DNA of 64,000 nucleotides, taken from the NCBI GenBank assembly GCA_900315845.1, contig OOHK01000002.1, positions 186,001-250,000 of the forward strand. The letters run 5' to 3'. Shown here piece after piece: positions 43,159-51,602 of this stretch. Below the pieces are notes generated by a model. That model did not search any database, was not told where the DNA came from, and saw only the letters and a list, made by a program, of their open reading frames with translations. Positions within the stretch are counted from its first letter, which is position 1. Each line of letters begins with the position of its first letter. A program made the position numbers and the translations under genes. This DNA is from Candidatus Avelusimicrobium luingense. Its GTDB lineage: Bacteria; Elusimicrobiota; Elusimicrobia; Elusimicrobiales; Elusimicrobiaceae.

Positions 43159-43758
43159 TTATAGTACCGACCGACTTATTAAAATACGGCGCAAATCGTC
43201 GGGCGATGTAAATAAAATCGTTTCAAACCCCAAATCCGCCGCTTCGGAAACGTTTGCTTTATTGTCATCAATAAAAATACAATTTTGCGCGTCCAACTGA
43301 TAGCGGCGCAATAAGCAGGAATAAATGCGCGGATCGGGCTTGACGAGTTTTTCCTGTCCGGAAACCACAATACCGTCAAATTCTTTTAAGAAATCAAACC
43401 GTTTTTGTGCAATAGGGAATAATTCGGCCGACCAGTTTGTCAGTCCGTACAAGCGGTATCCGCGCTTTTTGAGTTCGCGCAAAATTTCCACCGTACCGGC
43501 AATTTCCCCGCCGAGCATTTCTTCCCAACGCGTATAATAAAAACGAATCGCAAATGCATACTCCGGAAATTTATTTTCCAATTGTTCAATGCCTTCTTCA
43601 AGCGAACGCCCGGCATCTTGTTGGGTGTTCCATTGGGACGTACAAACATTTGCCAAAAACCACTCCACTTCTTTATCGGTCTGAAAAATTTTACGGTATA
43701 AGTAGCGCGGGTTCCAATCAATAAGCACTCCGCCGAAATCAAAAACAATATCTTTCAT
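43159..43758 (-). CDS. HAD-superfamily hydrolase (subfamily IA)
   Basis: The 199-residue protein has motif I VFDFGGVLIDW, motif II YGLTNWS, a lysine in KLVKPD and motif IV FIDDNKANV, so all catalytic residues of a HAD phosphatase are present, with a helical C1 cap (about 15-85). It resembles the YihX group that acts on small sugar phosphates such as glucose 1-phosphate; the substrate is not certain. GGAG precedes the ATG. A TGTTACAAT promoter is at 43785-43793. Confidence 0.82.
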   Translation of the reverse strand: MKDIVFDFGGVLIDWNPRYLYRKIFQTDKEVEWFLANVCTSQWNTQQDAGRSLEEGIEQLENKFPEYAFAIRFYYTRWEEMLGGEIAGTVEILRELKKRGYRLYGLTNWSAELFPIAQKRFDFLKEFDGIVVSGQEKLVKPDPRIYSCLLRRYQLDAQNCIFIDDNKANVSEAADLGFETILFTSPDDLRRILISRSVL

Positions 43759-43813
43759 AATAACTCCAAAAATTTATCTTATTTATTGTAACACTTTTTG
43801 AAAGGAATAAAAT

Positions 43814-43847
43814 ACACAAGCGGCAGACATATCGCTGCCGCTTGTGT
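43814..43847 (-). terminator. Terminator downstream of purA
   Basis: ACACAAGCGGCAG and CTGCCGCTTGTGT form a perfect 13-bp stem with an 8-base loop. On the minus strand it is followed by ATTTTATTCC, a weak U tract. Confidence 0.7.
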
Positions 43848-43869
43848 AAAAAATAGCCAACAACAGTTA

Positions 43870-44886
43870 TTACAACACTAATGTATCTTCCATATCCGGG
43901 CCGGTGGAGATAAGCGCAATTTTCGGATGCGGATACACTTCGGCCGATAACGCACGCAAATTTGCCAAAAACGCTTTGGCTTCGGGTGTAAAATCTTCTT
44001 CCCGTTTAACGCGATCGTTCCCGGGGAACATATCAATATGCGTAATAGCGATTTTCGTGCAGTTGTTAATCATAATCGCACGCGAGGCCGAGCGCTTTTC
44101 AAACTTACCCACACGGCGCAAACGTTTGCTTACGCTGCCGATTTCGTGGCCCTTGGTGTGGTAAATTTCCAACTCTTTTTCATCGGTCATTTCATGCTCT
44201 AACGGGCCGGGGCCTACGCGCGTGATATACGGCTTAAAAACCACATACACATCGCGCACGCTCTTGGGGCCGAGTCCGGCTTCGCCCAAAAAAGTGCTGG
44301 CGGTAGTATCGCGCGACGTCACAAACGGATATTCTCCGTGTAACAAAGAAAGTTTAATACCTTGCGTGCCTTCCAATAAAATATCGCCGCCTTTATCTAA
44401 ACTGCGGTTTAAGAGTTCCGGCACATCTTGGATAAAATCTTTTAAGAGCGGTTCGTCTTTGGCAAATTTGATATCGCGCCGTTCAATGCGTTCTTTAACG
44501 GCTTGACCGAGCCCGGTGCCTACACTTCCGATGTGATTCATAAAGTGGCTTGCGCCGCGTTCGGCTCCGGTTTGCTCGTCGGTAATTAACACGGCATATG
44601 GGTCAATAATCAAGCGGTCTTGCGTATTTGTTTTTTTCACTTCATCTAACAACCATTCGGTTTTGGTGTAGGCTCCCGCGCCGAGTACGAGTTTTGTTTT
44701 GGGGTTCAAAAATCCGGACGGGATATTTTTAAGCGTATAGGAAACGCCGTCTTGCACGACGGTGTGCCCGGCATTGGGGCCGCCCACGCGCACGCAATAT
44801 TCATAATTGCCCTTATACGATAAATAAGCGGCAATTTTACCTTTTCCTTCGTCGCCGGCTTGTCCGCCGCATACTAAATCAATCAT
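43870..44886 (-). CDS. purA: Adenylosuccinate synthetase, short (archaeal-like length)
   Basis: PurA makes adenylosuccinate from IMP and aspartate with GTP. The catalytic Asp (QAGDEGKGK at the start) and His (NAGHTVV) are present, as are GSVGTGLGQ and the RVGPGPLEHEM region. The chain is 338 residues, against about 430 for most bacterial enzymes and about 340 for several archaeal ones, so the loops present in the long form are missing. It lies one base after purB, and the two enzymes act in the same last step of AMP synthesis. Confidence 0.92.
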   Translation of the reverse strand: MIDLVCGGQAGDEGKGKIAAYLSYKGNYEYCVRVGGPNAGHTVVQDGVSYTLKNIPSGFLNPKTKLVLGAGAYTKTEWLLDEVKKTNTQDRLIIDPYAVLITDEQTGAERGASHFMNHIGSVGTGLGQAVKERIERRDIKFAKDEPLLKDFIQDVPELLNRSLDKGGDILLEGTQGIKLSLLHGEYPFVTSRDTTASTFLGEAGLGPKSVRDVYVVFKPYITRVGPGPLEHEMTDEKELEIYHTKGHEIGSVSKRLRRVGKFEKRSASRAIMINNCTKIAITHIDMFPGNDRVKREEDFTPEAKAFLANLRALSAEVYPHPKIALISTGPDMEDTLVL

Positions 44887-44887
44887 G

Positions 44888-46273
44888 CTATCTCCTTGCC
44901 AGTTGGGCGGCTAAACCGGTATAATTTTCCGGCGTAAGCGCAAGCAACTGTTTTTTAATAAGTTGGGGAACATCAAGTTCCTTTATAAATCGTTGGAAAT
45001 CATCGTACGTTACCGTACGCCCGCGGGTTAAATCGCGTAATTTTTCATAAGGATTTTGGATATTTGCCGCCCGCAGAATTGTTTGAAACGCTTCGGCTAA
45101 CACTTCGGGATGATTTTTCACTTCCGTTAAGGCGGCGGCGCGGTTAAAAGCAATTTTACCAAGCCCGCGAAACAGCGAATTTTGCGCCACGCAAATATAT
45201 CCAAACGCTACAGCCATATTGCGCAGAACGGTAGAATCGGACAAATCACGCTGCAAACGCGAAATCGGTAATTTATTGGAGAAGAAATCACACAAGGCAC
45301 TTGCCAGTTGTAAATTCCCTTCGGCATTTTCAAAATCAATCGGGTTGACTTTTTGCGGCATCGTGGACGAGCCGACTTCCCCTTTCACAGCCTGTTGATG
45401 CACTAACCCGGCGGAAATATATTGCCACATATCACGGCAAAAATCTATCAAAAGAACATTGATACGGCGCAAATTATCAAAAAGTTCCGCGTAAGAATCG
45501 CGCGGATCCACTTGTGTGGAAACAGGTGTTAAAACGAGTTTGATTTTGCGGCCTTTATTTAGCGTGTCAATCATTTGTTTTGCCGCACGCGGCCAATTTA
45601 CACCGGGGAACGCGGCGGTGTGCGCGTTAAAATTTCCTACCGCCCCACCGAATTTACATGAAATTTGTTGCTTTTTTAACTGTGTAATTTGCCGTGCTAA
45701 CCGATCTGCCGTTACGCGAATTTCTTTGCCGAACGTCGTCGGCACAGCCGGTTGTCCGTGTGTGCGCGCCAAAAGCACAGAGGCGGCTTCTTTGCGGGAG
45801 AGTTGCATTAAGGTGCGGTGTAGTTTTTCAAAGGCCGGAAGCAATGCTTTTTCCACTCCGTTAGCCAGCAAAAGCGCATACGAAACACTGTTCACGTCTT
45901 CACTGGTAAGGGAAAAATGCAGATAATTTAACCGGTCTTTGAGCACCGTGTTTTGCAATTTCAACCGCAAAAAATATTCTACGGCTTTAACATCGTGGCG
46001 TGTAGCGGGGATATTTTTATACCCTTCAAACTCAATAGCACGCAAGACAGACAAATCGTTTGCAGACAGCGGGAATAACGACGACAACAATTTTTTTTCA
46101 CTTGCGTTAAGTGCTTTGAAATGCGGGAGTTTTAAGCCGGAAAGAATTTGTAACCAAGTGAGTTCCGTTTGTACGCGATAGGTAGCAAAAGCGGCTTCTC
46201 CGGTTTGAGAGCGGAGCGAATCTAACTGACCGCGATAGCGGCCGTCCAGCGGGCAAAGGGCCGTCATATCCAT
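44888..46273 (-). CDS. purB: Adenylosuccinate lyase
   Basis: PurB splits adenylosuccinate to AMP and fumarate, and SAICAR to AICAR. The 461-residue protein has the fumarase-superfamily signature GSSTMPQKVNP with the catalytic Ser loop, LTSEDVNS and ARTHGQPA with the catalytic His. Length and N-terminal CPLDGRYRG fit the E. coli-like branch. TAGAAT ends six bases before the ATG, so the mRNA may be leaderless. Confidence 0.94.
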   Translation of the reverse strand: MDMTALCPLDGRYRGQLDSLRSQTGEAAFATYRVQTELTWLQILSGLKLPHFKALNASEKKLLSSLFPLSANDLSVLRAIEFEGYKNIPATRHDVKAVEYFLRLKLQNTVLKDRLNYLHFSLTSEDVNSVSYALLLANGVEKALLPAFEKLHRTLMQLSRKEAASVLLARTHGQPAVPTTFGKEIRVTADRLARQITQLKKQQISCKFGGAVGNFNAHTAAFPGVNWPRAAKQMIDTLNKGRKIKLVLTPVSTQVDPRDSYAELFDNLRRINVLLIDFCRDMWQYISAGLVHQQAVKGEVGSSTMPQKVNPIDFENAEGNLQLASALCDFFSNKLPISRLQRDLSDSTVLRNMAVAFGYICVAQNSLFRGLGKIAFNRAAALTEVKNHPEVLAEAFQTILRAANIQNPYEKLRDLTRGRTVTYDDFQRFIKELDVPQLIKKQLLALTPENYTGLAAQLARR

Positions 46274-46279
46274 ATTTAT

Positions 46280-46288
46280 ATTCTAGCA
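46280..46288 (-). promoter_or_regulatory. Extended -10 promoter of purBA, leaderless geometry
   Basis: The minus strand reads TTTTTTTGC then TAGAAT, and the ATG at 46273 follows six bases later. No ribosome-binding site fits. Confidence 0.55.
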
Positions 46289-46307
46289 AAAAAATGGTTA
46301 ATACAAA

Positions 46308-46805
46308 TCATAACGAGATTGTATAACCGGAGCAACTCTTACCACCAAGCAGACTACAGGAGGAAGTGTAATTCTTTGCCGGGCCGAATGTAGCACAAAT
46401 CCGCTTGCTAATATTATCTTCGGTGGCCCAACAAGAACCCTGTCCGCCTGCATAAGGTATTTGTAATTGTACATACGACGTAGCAGCCAAAAACTGATCG
46501 GCTGCTAACCAGATATGCTGTCCGTTACTAAGCACAATACTGCTTCCGTTCACTTGACTTCCCGCCGGATAAGTAACAGCCAATACTTCCGGATCTTGGG
46601 TGTAAGTATTATTTGCCAAATAATATGCTTGCTCGGCACTTTGCAAAGAATGCAATAGTGAGAACAAATTCATGGTGCGCGTTTTTTCCACCGCTACTCG
46701 ATATTTGGGTAACGCCACTGCCGCCAAAATACCGATAATAAGCACAACCACTAACAATTCAATAAGTGTAAAACCACCTAAACGACCCAACATTGTGTTT
46801 TTCAT
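46308..46805 (-). CDS. Type IV pilin-like protein, dispersed family member 6
   Basis: The 165-residue protein has the leader MKNTMLGRLGG before FTLIELLVVVLIIGILAAVA, then KYRVAVEKTRT. Its globular part has YYLANNTYTQDPEVLAVTYP and a RICATFGP motif, with a cysteine-rich tail (SSCSLLGGKSC). TAGGA is placed well before the ATG. Its promoter is TTTTTTTGC then TAAATT at 46845-46853. Confidence 0.85.
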   Translation of the reverse strand: MKNTMLGRLGGFTLIELLVVVLIIGILAAVALPKYRVAVEKTRTMNLFSLLHSLQSAEQAYYLANNTYTQDPEVLAVTYPAGSQVNGSSIVLSNGQHIWLAADQFLAATSYVQLQIPYAGGQGSCWATEDNISKRICATFGPAKNYTSSCSLLGGKSCSGYTISL

Positions 46806-46844
46806 ACTTTTGTTCCTAAATGGATATCCCTACCTTATTTATAA

Positions 46845-46853
46845 AATTTAGCA
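46845..46853 (-). promoter_or_regulatory. Promoter of pilin 6
   Basis: The minus strand reads TTTTTTTGC followed by TAAATT; TTAACA lies upstream. A more A-rich TATAAA five bases further down is an alternative -10 with a 16-base spacer from TTAACA. Confidence 0.45.
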
Positions 46854-46941
46854 AAAAAATGTTAAGTAACAATTTTCACTTATTGCAAAAATATCCGCTA
46901 TACTCTAGCGAGTATCTACTAAACTAAAAATATATCGGCGG

Positions 46942-47964
46942 TTATTGCGGCAAACGCCCGGCCAAAATTTCCGCCACGGCGCGCGTTTGTTTAATTTTGC
47001 TAAGCACGATTTTGAGTGACGCCGTTAACGGGACAGATAAAAACGCCCCGGGCACTCCCCAAACAAGCGTCCAGAAAATTAAACTGCCCACCACCGCCAC
47101 CGGGTGCAAATCCATCCCTTCACCCAAGAAACGCGGCTCCACCAAATTGCCGATAATAAATTCGGTAGCGGTTAACAGACCCATTACAATAAAAAATTCC
47201 GTTCCCAAGCCGTATTGTAAAAATAATACCGGAGCCGGCAACAACACCGATATAATAGAACCCACACTCGGGATAAAATTAAGCAAACAAGCAAGCAACG
47301 CAAATAATATCGCCAATTTTACTTGAAAGCCAATCAAGATACTGGCCACAATTACGCCCGTAATCAAGGAAGCCATAATCTTAACCGATAAATACACCGA
47401 AACATTAGCCAACATGGCTTTAATTGCCGGGTTTGTAATCGGGCGGGATTTACGTTTGCTGCCCAGCAAGAAGAACGTCATAAACAATACAATCAGCGTA
47501 ATGTTAGACACTACCGAGAACAACTTGCCGCCCAAGTTACGCAACCAATCAAATAAAGGAAGTTCACGGATATAATTTTCAATAAAATTCTGGTCGATAT
47601 TAATGCCATGCTGTTGGAGTTTGGAAGCCAAATCGCCGATAGTAGCAATTAAATTTTGGCGGTACACTTCCGCCCCCTTCAAAAATTGTCCGACAGAGGC
47701 CGTCGTAAATAAAATAACCGCTATAAAAAAGGAAGTTCCCAACGCAATGGCTACTGTTAAAGCGAGCCATTGCGGAAAATTAAATTTTTGGCGTAAATAC
47801 AAGGCAACTTGAGCCAAAATCGTATAGAGAAAAATAGAAATAACTAACGGAATCAGCAACGCCCGCGTATAGACCAAAAAGGCCGTTACCACTCCGGCTG
47901 CCACAATCGTTAAACAAATGGCCGTAGTTTTCAAATAATAATAGGTTGACTTATCCGATAACAT
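46942..47964 (-). CDS. AI-2E-family (PerM) permease
   Basis: The 340-residue membrane protein has eight predicted segments and the family's central soluble stretch, plus ATEFIIGNLVEPRFLGEGMDLHP near the C-terminus, a strong signature of the AI-2E transporter family. Members have been linked with autoinducer-2 export or Na+/H+ exchange; the cargo here is unknown. The ATG at 47964 has a G-rich site upstream and overlaps the previous gene by 14 bases; a longer frame reaches 48003. It is the last of four co-oriented genes. Confidence 0.78.
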   Translation of the reverse strand: MLSDKSTYYYLKTTAICLTIVAAGVVTAFLVYTRALLIPLVISIFLYTILAQVALYLRQKFNFPQWLALTVAIALGTSFFIAVILFTTASVGQFLKGAEVYRQNLIATIGDLASKLQQHGINIDQNFIENYIRELPLFDWLRNLGGKLFSVVSNITLIVLFMTFFLLGSKRKSRPITNPAIKAMLANVSVYLSVKIMASLITGVIVASILIGFQVKLAILFALLACLLNFIPSVGSIISVLLPAPVLFLQYGLGTEFFIVMGLLTATEFIIGNLVEPRFLGEGMDLHPVAVVGSLIFWTLVWGVPGAFLSVPLTASLKIVLSKIKQTRAVAEILAGRLPQ

Positions 47965-48490
47965 TTTCCCCCCGTTTAGCTTCGGTTTGTTTGGCAATTT
48001 CACGCGCTAAAAAAAGTATTTTTCCTGTCAAACTTTCTAAATCATTTTGGCAAGAAGTCAATAACCATACATTTAATTTAGCCGCCGTAAAATTTTTATA
48101 CGTGTGGGAAAAAACATCATACATTGTCGTAAATTCATCACAAGCGCGGGAAAGAGCTTTGGCACGCATGTTCATACTTTTTACGGCCAACCCCAACTCG
48201 GCTTTCCAATCATTCGGCTGATAGGTCCGCGTCCGGGCGCGTAACGGTTGCCATAAAGAATCTTGCGCGTCTAACTCTTTACGTAAGTCTTGGCAAAACC
48301 CGTTAAAATCGCCGGCGAAAGCACTGTCGCGCACTTCTATATTTTTACGCAGTTGTTGGACAATTTGTGCCAAGCGGCGGTTGAGTTCCGTTAACTCCGC
48401 GCTGGCTCGCACCGTTTGGGCGCGCAGCACATCACACTGGACGGAAATGGCCTCTAATAATTGCTCGGGAGTAAATTTTTTTACATTCAT
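47951..48490 (-). CDS. Unknown coiled-coil protein
   Basis: I do not recognise this 179-residue protein. It lacks a signal peptide and membrane segments and is largely helical, with heptad-like stretches at about 15-65 and 85-125. It overlaps the histidine kinase gene by four bases and the AI-2E-family gene by 14, so it is translated together with both and may take part in the same signal path. Confidence 0.55.
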   Translation of the reverse strand: MNVKKFTPEQLLEAISVQCDVLRAQTVRASAELTELNRRLAQIVQQLRKNIEVRDSAFAGDFNGFCQDLRKELDAQDSLWQPLRARTRTYQPNDWKAELGLAVKSMNMRAKALSRACDEFTTMYDVFSHTYKNFTAAKLNVWLLTSCQNDLESLTGKILFLAREIAKQTEAKRGENVIG

Positions 48491-49230
48491 AAAACAGGCA
48501 AATTAACCGTAAAAATAGATCCCAAGCCCCGGTCAGACACTACACTCACCGAGCCACCATGCAATTCCAATATACGTTGCACCATGGTCAGGCCAAGCCC
48601 CCAACCTACGACTTGCCCTGTTAAATCATCATCCACTTGATAGAACGGTTCAAAAATGCGGCCCACATCTTGCGGGCGGATACCCGTTCCGTAATCGCGC
48701 ACGGAAAGAGAAACGCAATCTCCATGATTGATACATTGGATTTTAATTACTTTTTCAGGTTTATTATTAAATTTAATAGCGTTAGTTAATAATTCTTCCA
48801 CACATAAACGCAACATCTCGGCGTTAGCGGTTAGCATTAACTGGTCGGGGCAATCGGTTTCCACAAAAGCACCGCGACGCATGGTATCGGCTAGCGGAGC
48901 CGGCTTTCCGCTTAAACTTTCTTCCAACAATAATACATGGGCGGCCGCTTCTTTGATAAGCGGTTTAAGGGAAAATTCTTTTTTCTCCATGGTTTGCGGT
49001 GTTAAGGCTAATACTTGGTTAAAGGCAATAAGTTTATCTACCAGTTGTGACAAGTTCGTCCCTTGCACGCCAATTTCTTCTAACGCTTTGGCCGAAAACG
49101 GAGAAAGCGTATTTTTGTGCTGTGCTTGTACCGCTTCGCAATACCCGTTAATAATAGAAAGCGGGGTGCGGAATTTATGAGCAATCATCGTTAACGCTTG
49201 TCTGTTGATATTCATTTCTGCTTTATCCAT
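48487..49230 (-). CDS. Soluble sensor histidine kinase
   Basis: The 247-residue protein consists only of a HisKA dimerisation domain with phospho-His in AHKFRTPLSI (about 18) and a HATPase_c domain with N-box ELLTNAIKFN, G1 DYGTGI and G2 WGLGLTMV. There is no membrane or sensor domain and no adjacent response regulator, so the input must come from a partner, perhaps the coiled-coil protein encoded next to it. It follows the outer-membrane protein gene after 11 bases. Confidence 0.86.
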   Translation of the reverse strand: MDKAEMNINRQALTMIAHKFRTPLSIINGYCEAVQAQHKNTLSPFSAKALEEIGVQGTNLSQLVDKLIAFNQVLALTPQTMEKKEFSLKPLIKEAAAHVLLLEESLSGKPAPLADTMRRGAFVETDCPDQLMLTANAEMLRLCVEELLTNAIKFNNKPEKVIKIQCINHGDCVSLSVRDYGTGIRPQDVGRIFEPFYQVDDDLTGQVVGWGLGLTMVQRILELHGGSVSVVSDRGLGSIFTVNLPVL

Positions 49231-49241
49231 AATTAAACTCC

Positions 49242-50117
49242 TTAAAAAGATACATTCAACCGCAACGAACCGATATCGCGGCGGTTTTTATCTTTTACTT
49301 CGCGCACATGGTTATAGGTTACATCTACCAAAATGCGATCCCCAATAGGGAATGTGTTTCCGAACATAATAGAATGTTCCGGTCTGGCCGTGTGGAACTC
49401 GCCATAGCGATACGATAAATATAATGTAGAACCGTTTTCGGCCCACATGCGCGTAGCACGTGCGCCCACGCTGTATTTCGGTAAGGCTTGCACAAAATCT
49501 AAAGTCAATAATCGCGCCAAATCTTGTTGGTCTAATACGCCACGGAAACCGGCCACTTCGCTGATACCATCGGGATATTGAAAGACAGCCCCGTCCACTT
49601 CAAACCCAAACGCATTGTATAAGATTTGTGAAATACCAAAGGTATATGCCATTTGAGAATAATAGCGGTTTTCAAAAGAGCCGTCTTGGTAAAAGGCAGT
49701 TCCTTTTTGACGTCCATACGACGCCCCCATCACGGCATGCGTATAAATATTTTCTACACGGTCGTCGTTAAGTGTCATACGCAGTTGGGCATTAAGGCCG
49801 TAGGCATTGGCATCTTGAAATAGGGGGTTATCACTTTTGTTTTTGAAATAATAAAACGGACGCAACGTAAAACCGACTGTTCCCAAATCTAACACCACCG
49901 GGACAGCCAACGAATAAATAGTATCTTTTATATATCGGGGATTAACCGCTCCGGCCTCTATTCCGGCCAACGTATTTAATGTCAAAGCCATCGTAGCAGC
50001 AACATGGGTTTTATCCAAGTGGGTGCCTCCCGCATAAGAAGCCGACACATCCACCGTACGCGCTTGCAAGGTAAGCGCACTTATACTAAAAAGAAAAAGC
50101 AATGTTAATTTTTTCAT
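49242..50117 (-). CDS. Predicted outer-membrane beta-barrel protein
   Basis: The 291-residue protein has a signal peptide (about 1-19, ending LQARTVD) and then alternating hydrophobic and polar strands with many aromatic residues, ending in a Phe (SLRLNVSF), as usual for outer-membrane barrels. I do not recognise the family. It is first in a unit with a histidine kinase, a coiled-coil protein and an AI-2E-family permease. It diverges from the pseudo-phosphatase gene. Confidence 0.62.
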   Translation of the reverse strand: MKKLTLLFLFSISALTLQARTVDVSASYAGGTHLDKTHVAATMALTLNTLAGIEAGAVNPRYIKDTIYSLAVPVVLDLGTVGFTLRPFYYFKNKSDNPLFQDANAYGLNAQLRMTLNDDRVENIYTHAVMGASYGRQKGTAFYQDGSFENRYYSQMAYTFGISQILYNAFGFEVDGAVFQYPDGISEVAGFRGVLDQQDLARLLTLDFVQALPKYSVGARATRMWAENGSTLYLSYRYGEFHTARPEHSIMFGNTFPIGDRILVDVTYNHVREVKDKNRRDIGSLRLNVSF

Positions 50118-50182
50118 ATCTTCTATTAAACAAAATTTTACGTAGGTTTGCCCATGAAATCTTTGGCGGCCCCACCGATATT

Positions 50183-50191
50183 TGCTAGAAT
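50183..50191 (+). promoter_or_regulatory. Extended -10 promoter of the pseudo-phosphatase gene, leaderless geometry
   Basis: TTTGC followed by TAGAAT ends seven bases before the ATG at 50199. The same TTTGC-TAGAAT string precedes purB. Confidence 0.5.
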
Positions 50192-50198
50192 AAAAGAG

Positions 50199-51440
50199 AT
50201 GAAAAAAGCCGGACTCTTGTTTTTATCCTTAACTGTGGCGTTGGCAAGTCATGCGGCACAAATTATCCGTGGCCCGTATTTGGAAGATCCCACGCAAACT
50301 ACCATTGTATTACGTTGGCAGACCGACGTACCTACTCCGTCGTGGTTAGAATATGGCCCGGCCCCGCGTTGCAATCAAATCATGACCGTTACTCCCGAGG
50401 GACGCAATCATAAAACGGTCTTATATGGTTTAGTACCCAATCAAGATTATTGCTACAAAGTATATGTATATAATAATGCAAAAGACGGTACGCAAGAACC
50501 GGTAACGGGAACGTTTCGCACGTTATTTTCCGCAGAGCGTAAAATCGTACAATTTGTAGCCATAGGCTCTACCGCTAAAACCGATACATCTACCCCCAAC
50601 GAAACAGAAGAATCTTTATTTTCGGCATTTTCCTCGGCTCCGGCAGACGACTCTGCCCAAGCACGGGAACGCATTGCAGAAGCCATCAACCAAGAAAAAG
50701 GCGACTTTTTAATTCATACGGGCAACCTTACATTAAGCGGACTCAATACCGACGCTAATGACGAATTTTTCACGCCGTTCAAATCGGTCTTGCGGCATTT
50801 CCCGTTGTTTATAGCCGTCGGGCCAAACGAATACGGCCCGGAACGGGAACAACGCGAAAGCAAATCGTTCTTTGCTACCAATTACCGCCGTTACCACGAC
50901 ATGACATGGAGTAACGCTACGCCCAAATATTATTCCTTTGACTCCGCCAATGCACGGTTTATCTTTTTAGATACCAACATCGCCGAAGGCGCGGCGTGGG
51001 CACCGGAACTCACGGATAAATCTAATCAAATTTCGTGGCTCAAAAGCACATTAGCCGGCGCAAGCGAGAAGTGGAAAATTATCGTTATGAATGCCCCGGC
51101 CTATTCATCAGGAGCTCGCGGAACTAATAACGAAGTATTTACCAATCTCGTAAAGATTTTTGAAGATTACCAAGTTAATTTAGTGTTACAGGGCGGCGAC
51201 AGTAATTATGAACGCACTTTCCCCATGTTCCGCGGGGAAATCAAACCGCGCGGGGTAACGTATATGACGCTGGGAACAGCGGCCCCCAAACCCACCAAGC
51301 GCGAAAACCCGGATCCGTCCACCGCACGGTTTGTATCGGCGCGGCATTATGCAACGGTTAAAATCGTGGACCGCAAATTATCCGTTAAAGTATTTAGCGA
51401 TAAAGGCAAACAGTTAGACAGTTTTGATTTGTACTTGTAA
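50199..51440 (+). CDS. Secreted purple-acid-phosphatase-like protein lacking the metal ligands
   Basis: The 413-residue protein has a signal peptide (about 1-20), an N-terminal fibronectin-like domain typical of purple acid phosphatases (about 22-110) and a calcineurin-like domain (about 115-400). All the metal-binding motifs are present by position but altered: GD is GST (123-125), GDxxY is GNLTL (175-179), GNHE is GPNEY (208-212), HxPxYS is NAPAYS (298-303) and GHxHxYER is GGDSNYER (332-339). An active phosphatase is therefore unlikely. The fold may now bind something. The ATG at 50199 is preferred over 50148 since the signal peptide begins there. Confidence 0.8.
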   Translation: MKKAGLLFLSLTVALASHAAQIIRGPYLEDPTQTTIVLRWQTDVPTPSWLEYGPAPRCNQIMTVTPEGRNHKTVLYGLVPNQDYCYKVYVYNNAKDGTQEPVTGTFRTLFSAERKIVQFVAIGSTAKTDTSTPNETEESLFSAFSSAPADDSAQARERIAEAINQEKGDFLIHTGNLTLSGLNTDANDEFFTPFKSVLRHFPLFIAVGPNEYGPEREQRESKSFFATNYRRYHDMTWSNATPKYYSFDSANARFIFLDTNIAEGAAWAPELTDKSNQISWLKSTLAGASEKWKIIVMNAPAYSSGARGTNNEVFTNLVKIFEDYQVNLVLQGGDSNYERTFPMFRGEIKPRGVTYMTLGTAAPKPTKRENPDPSTARFVSARHYATVKIVDRKLSVKVFSDKGKQLDSFDLYL

Positions 51441-51458
51441 TACCTTCCCTTATTTTTT

Positions 51459-51498
51459 ACGTCCCGGTTTTGATACGTTAAACCGGGACGTATTTTTT
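51459..51498 (+). terminator. Terminator after the pseudo-phosphatase gene
   Basis: ACGTCCCGGTTT (51459-51470) and AAACCGGGACGT (51480-51491) form a perfect 12-bp stem with a 9-base loop, followed by ATTTTTTG. A second, imperfect inverted repeat at 51523-51558 may end the converging rlmB transcript. Confidence 0.85.
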
Positions 51499-51602
51499 GC
51501 TCAAATTTCCCACCAATAACAAACATACGGACTCCACTGTTTGTTGAGCCCGTATGTATAAAACCACAAATAACTATCTTTTAATTAGCCGAGTATGCCA
51601 AT

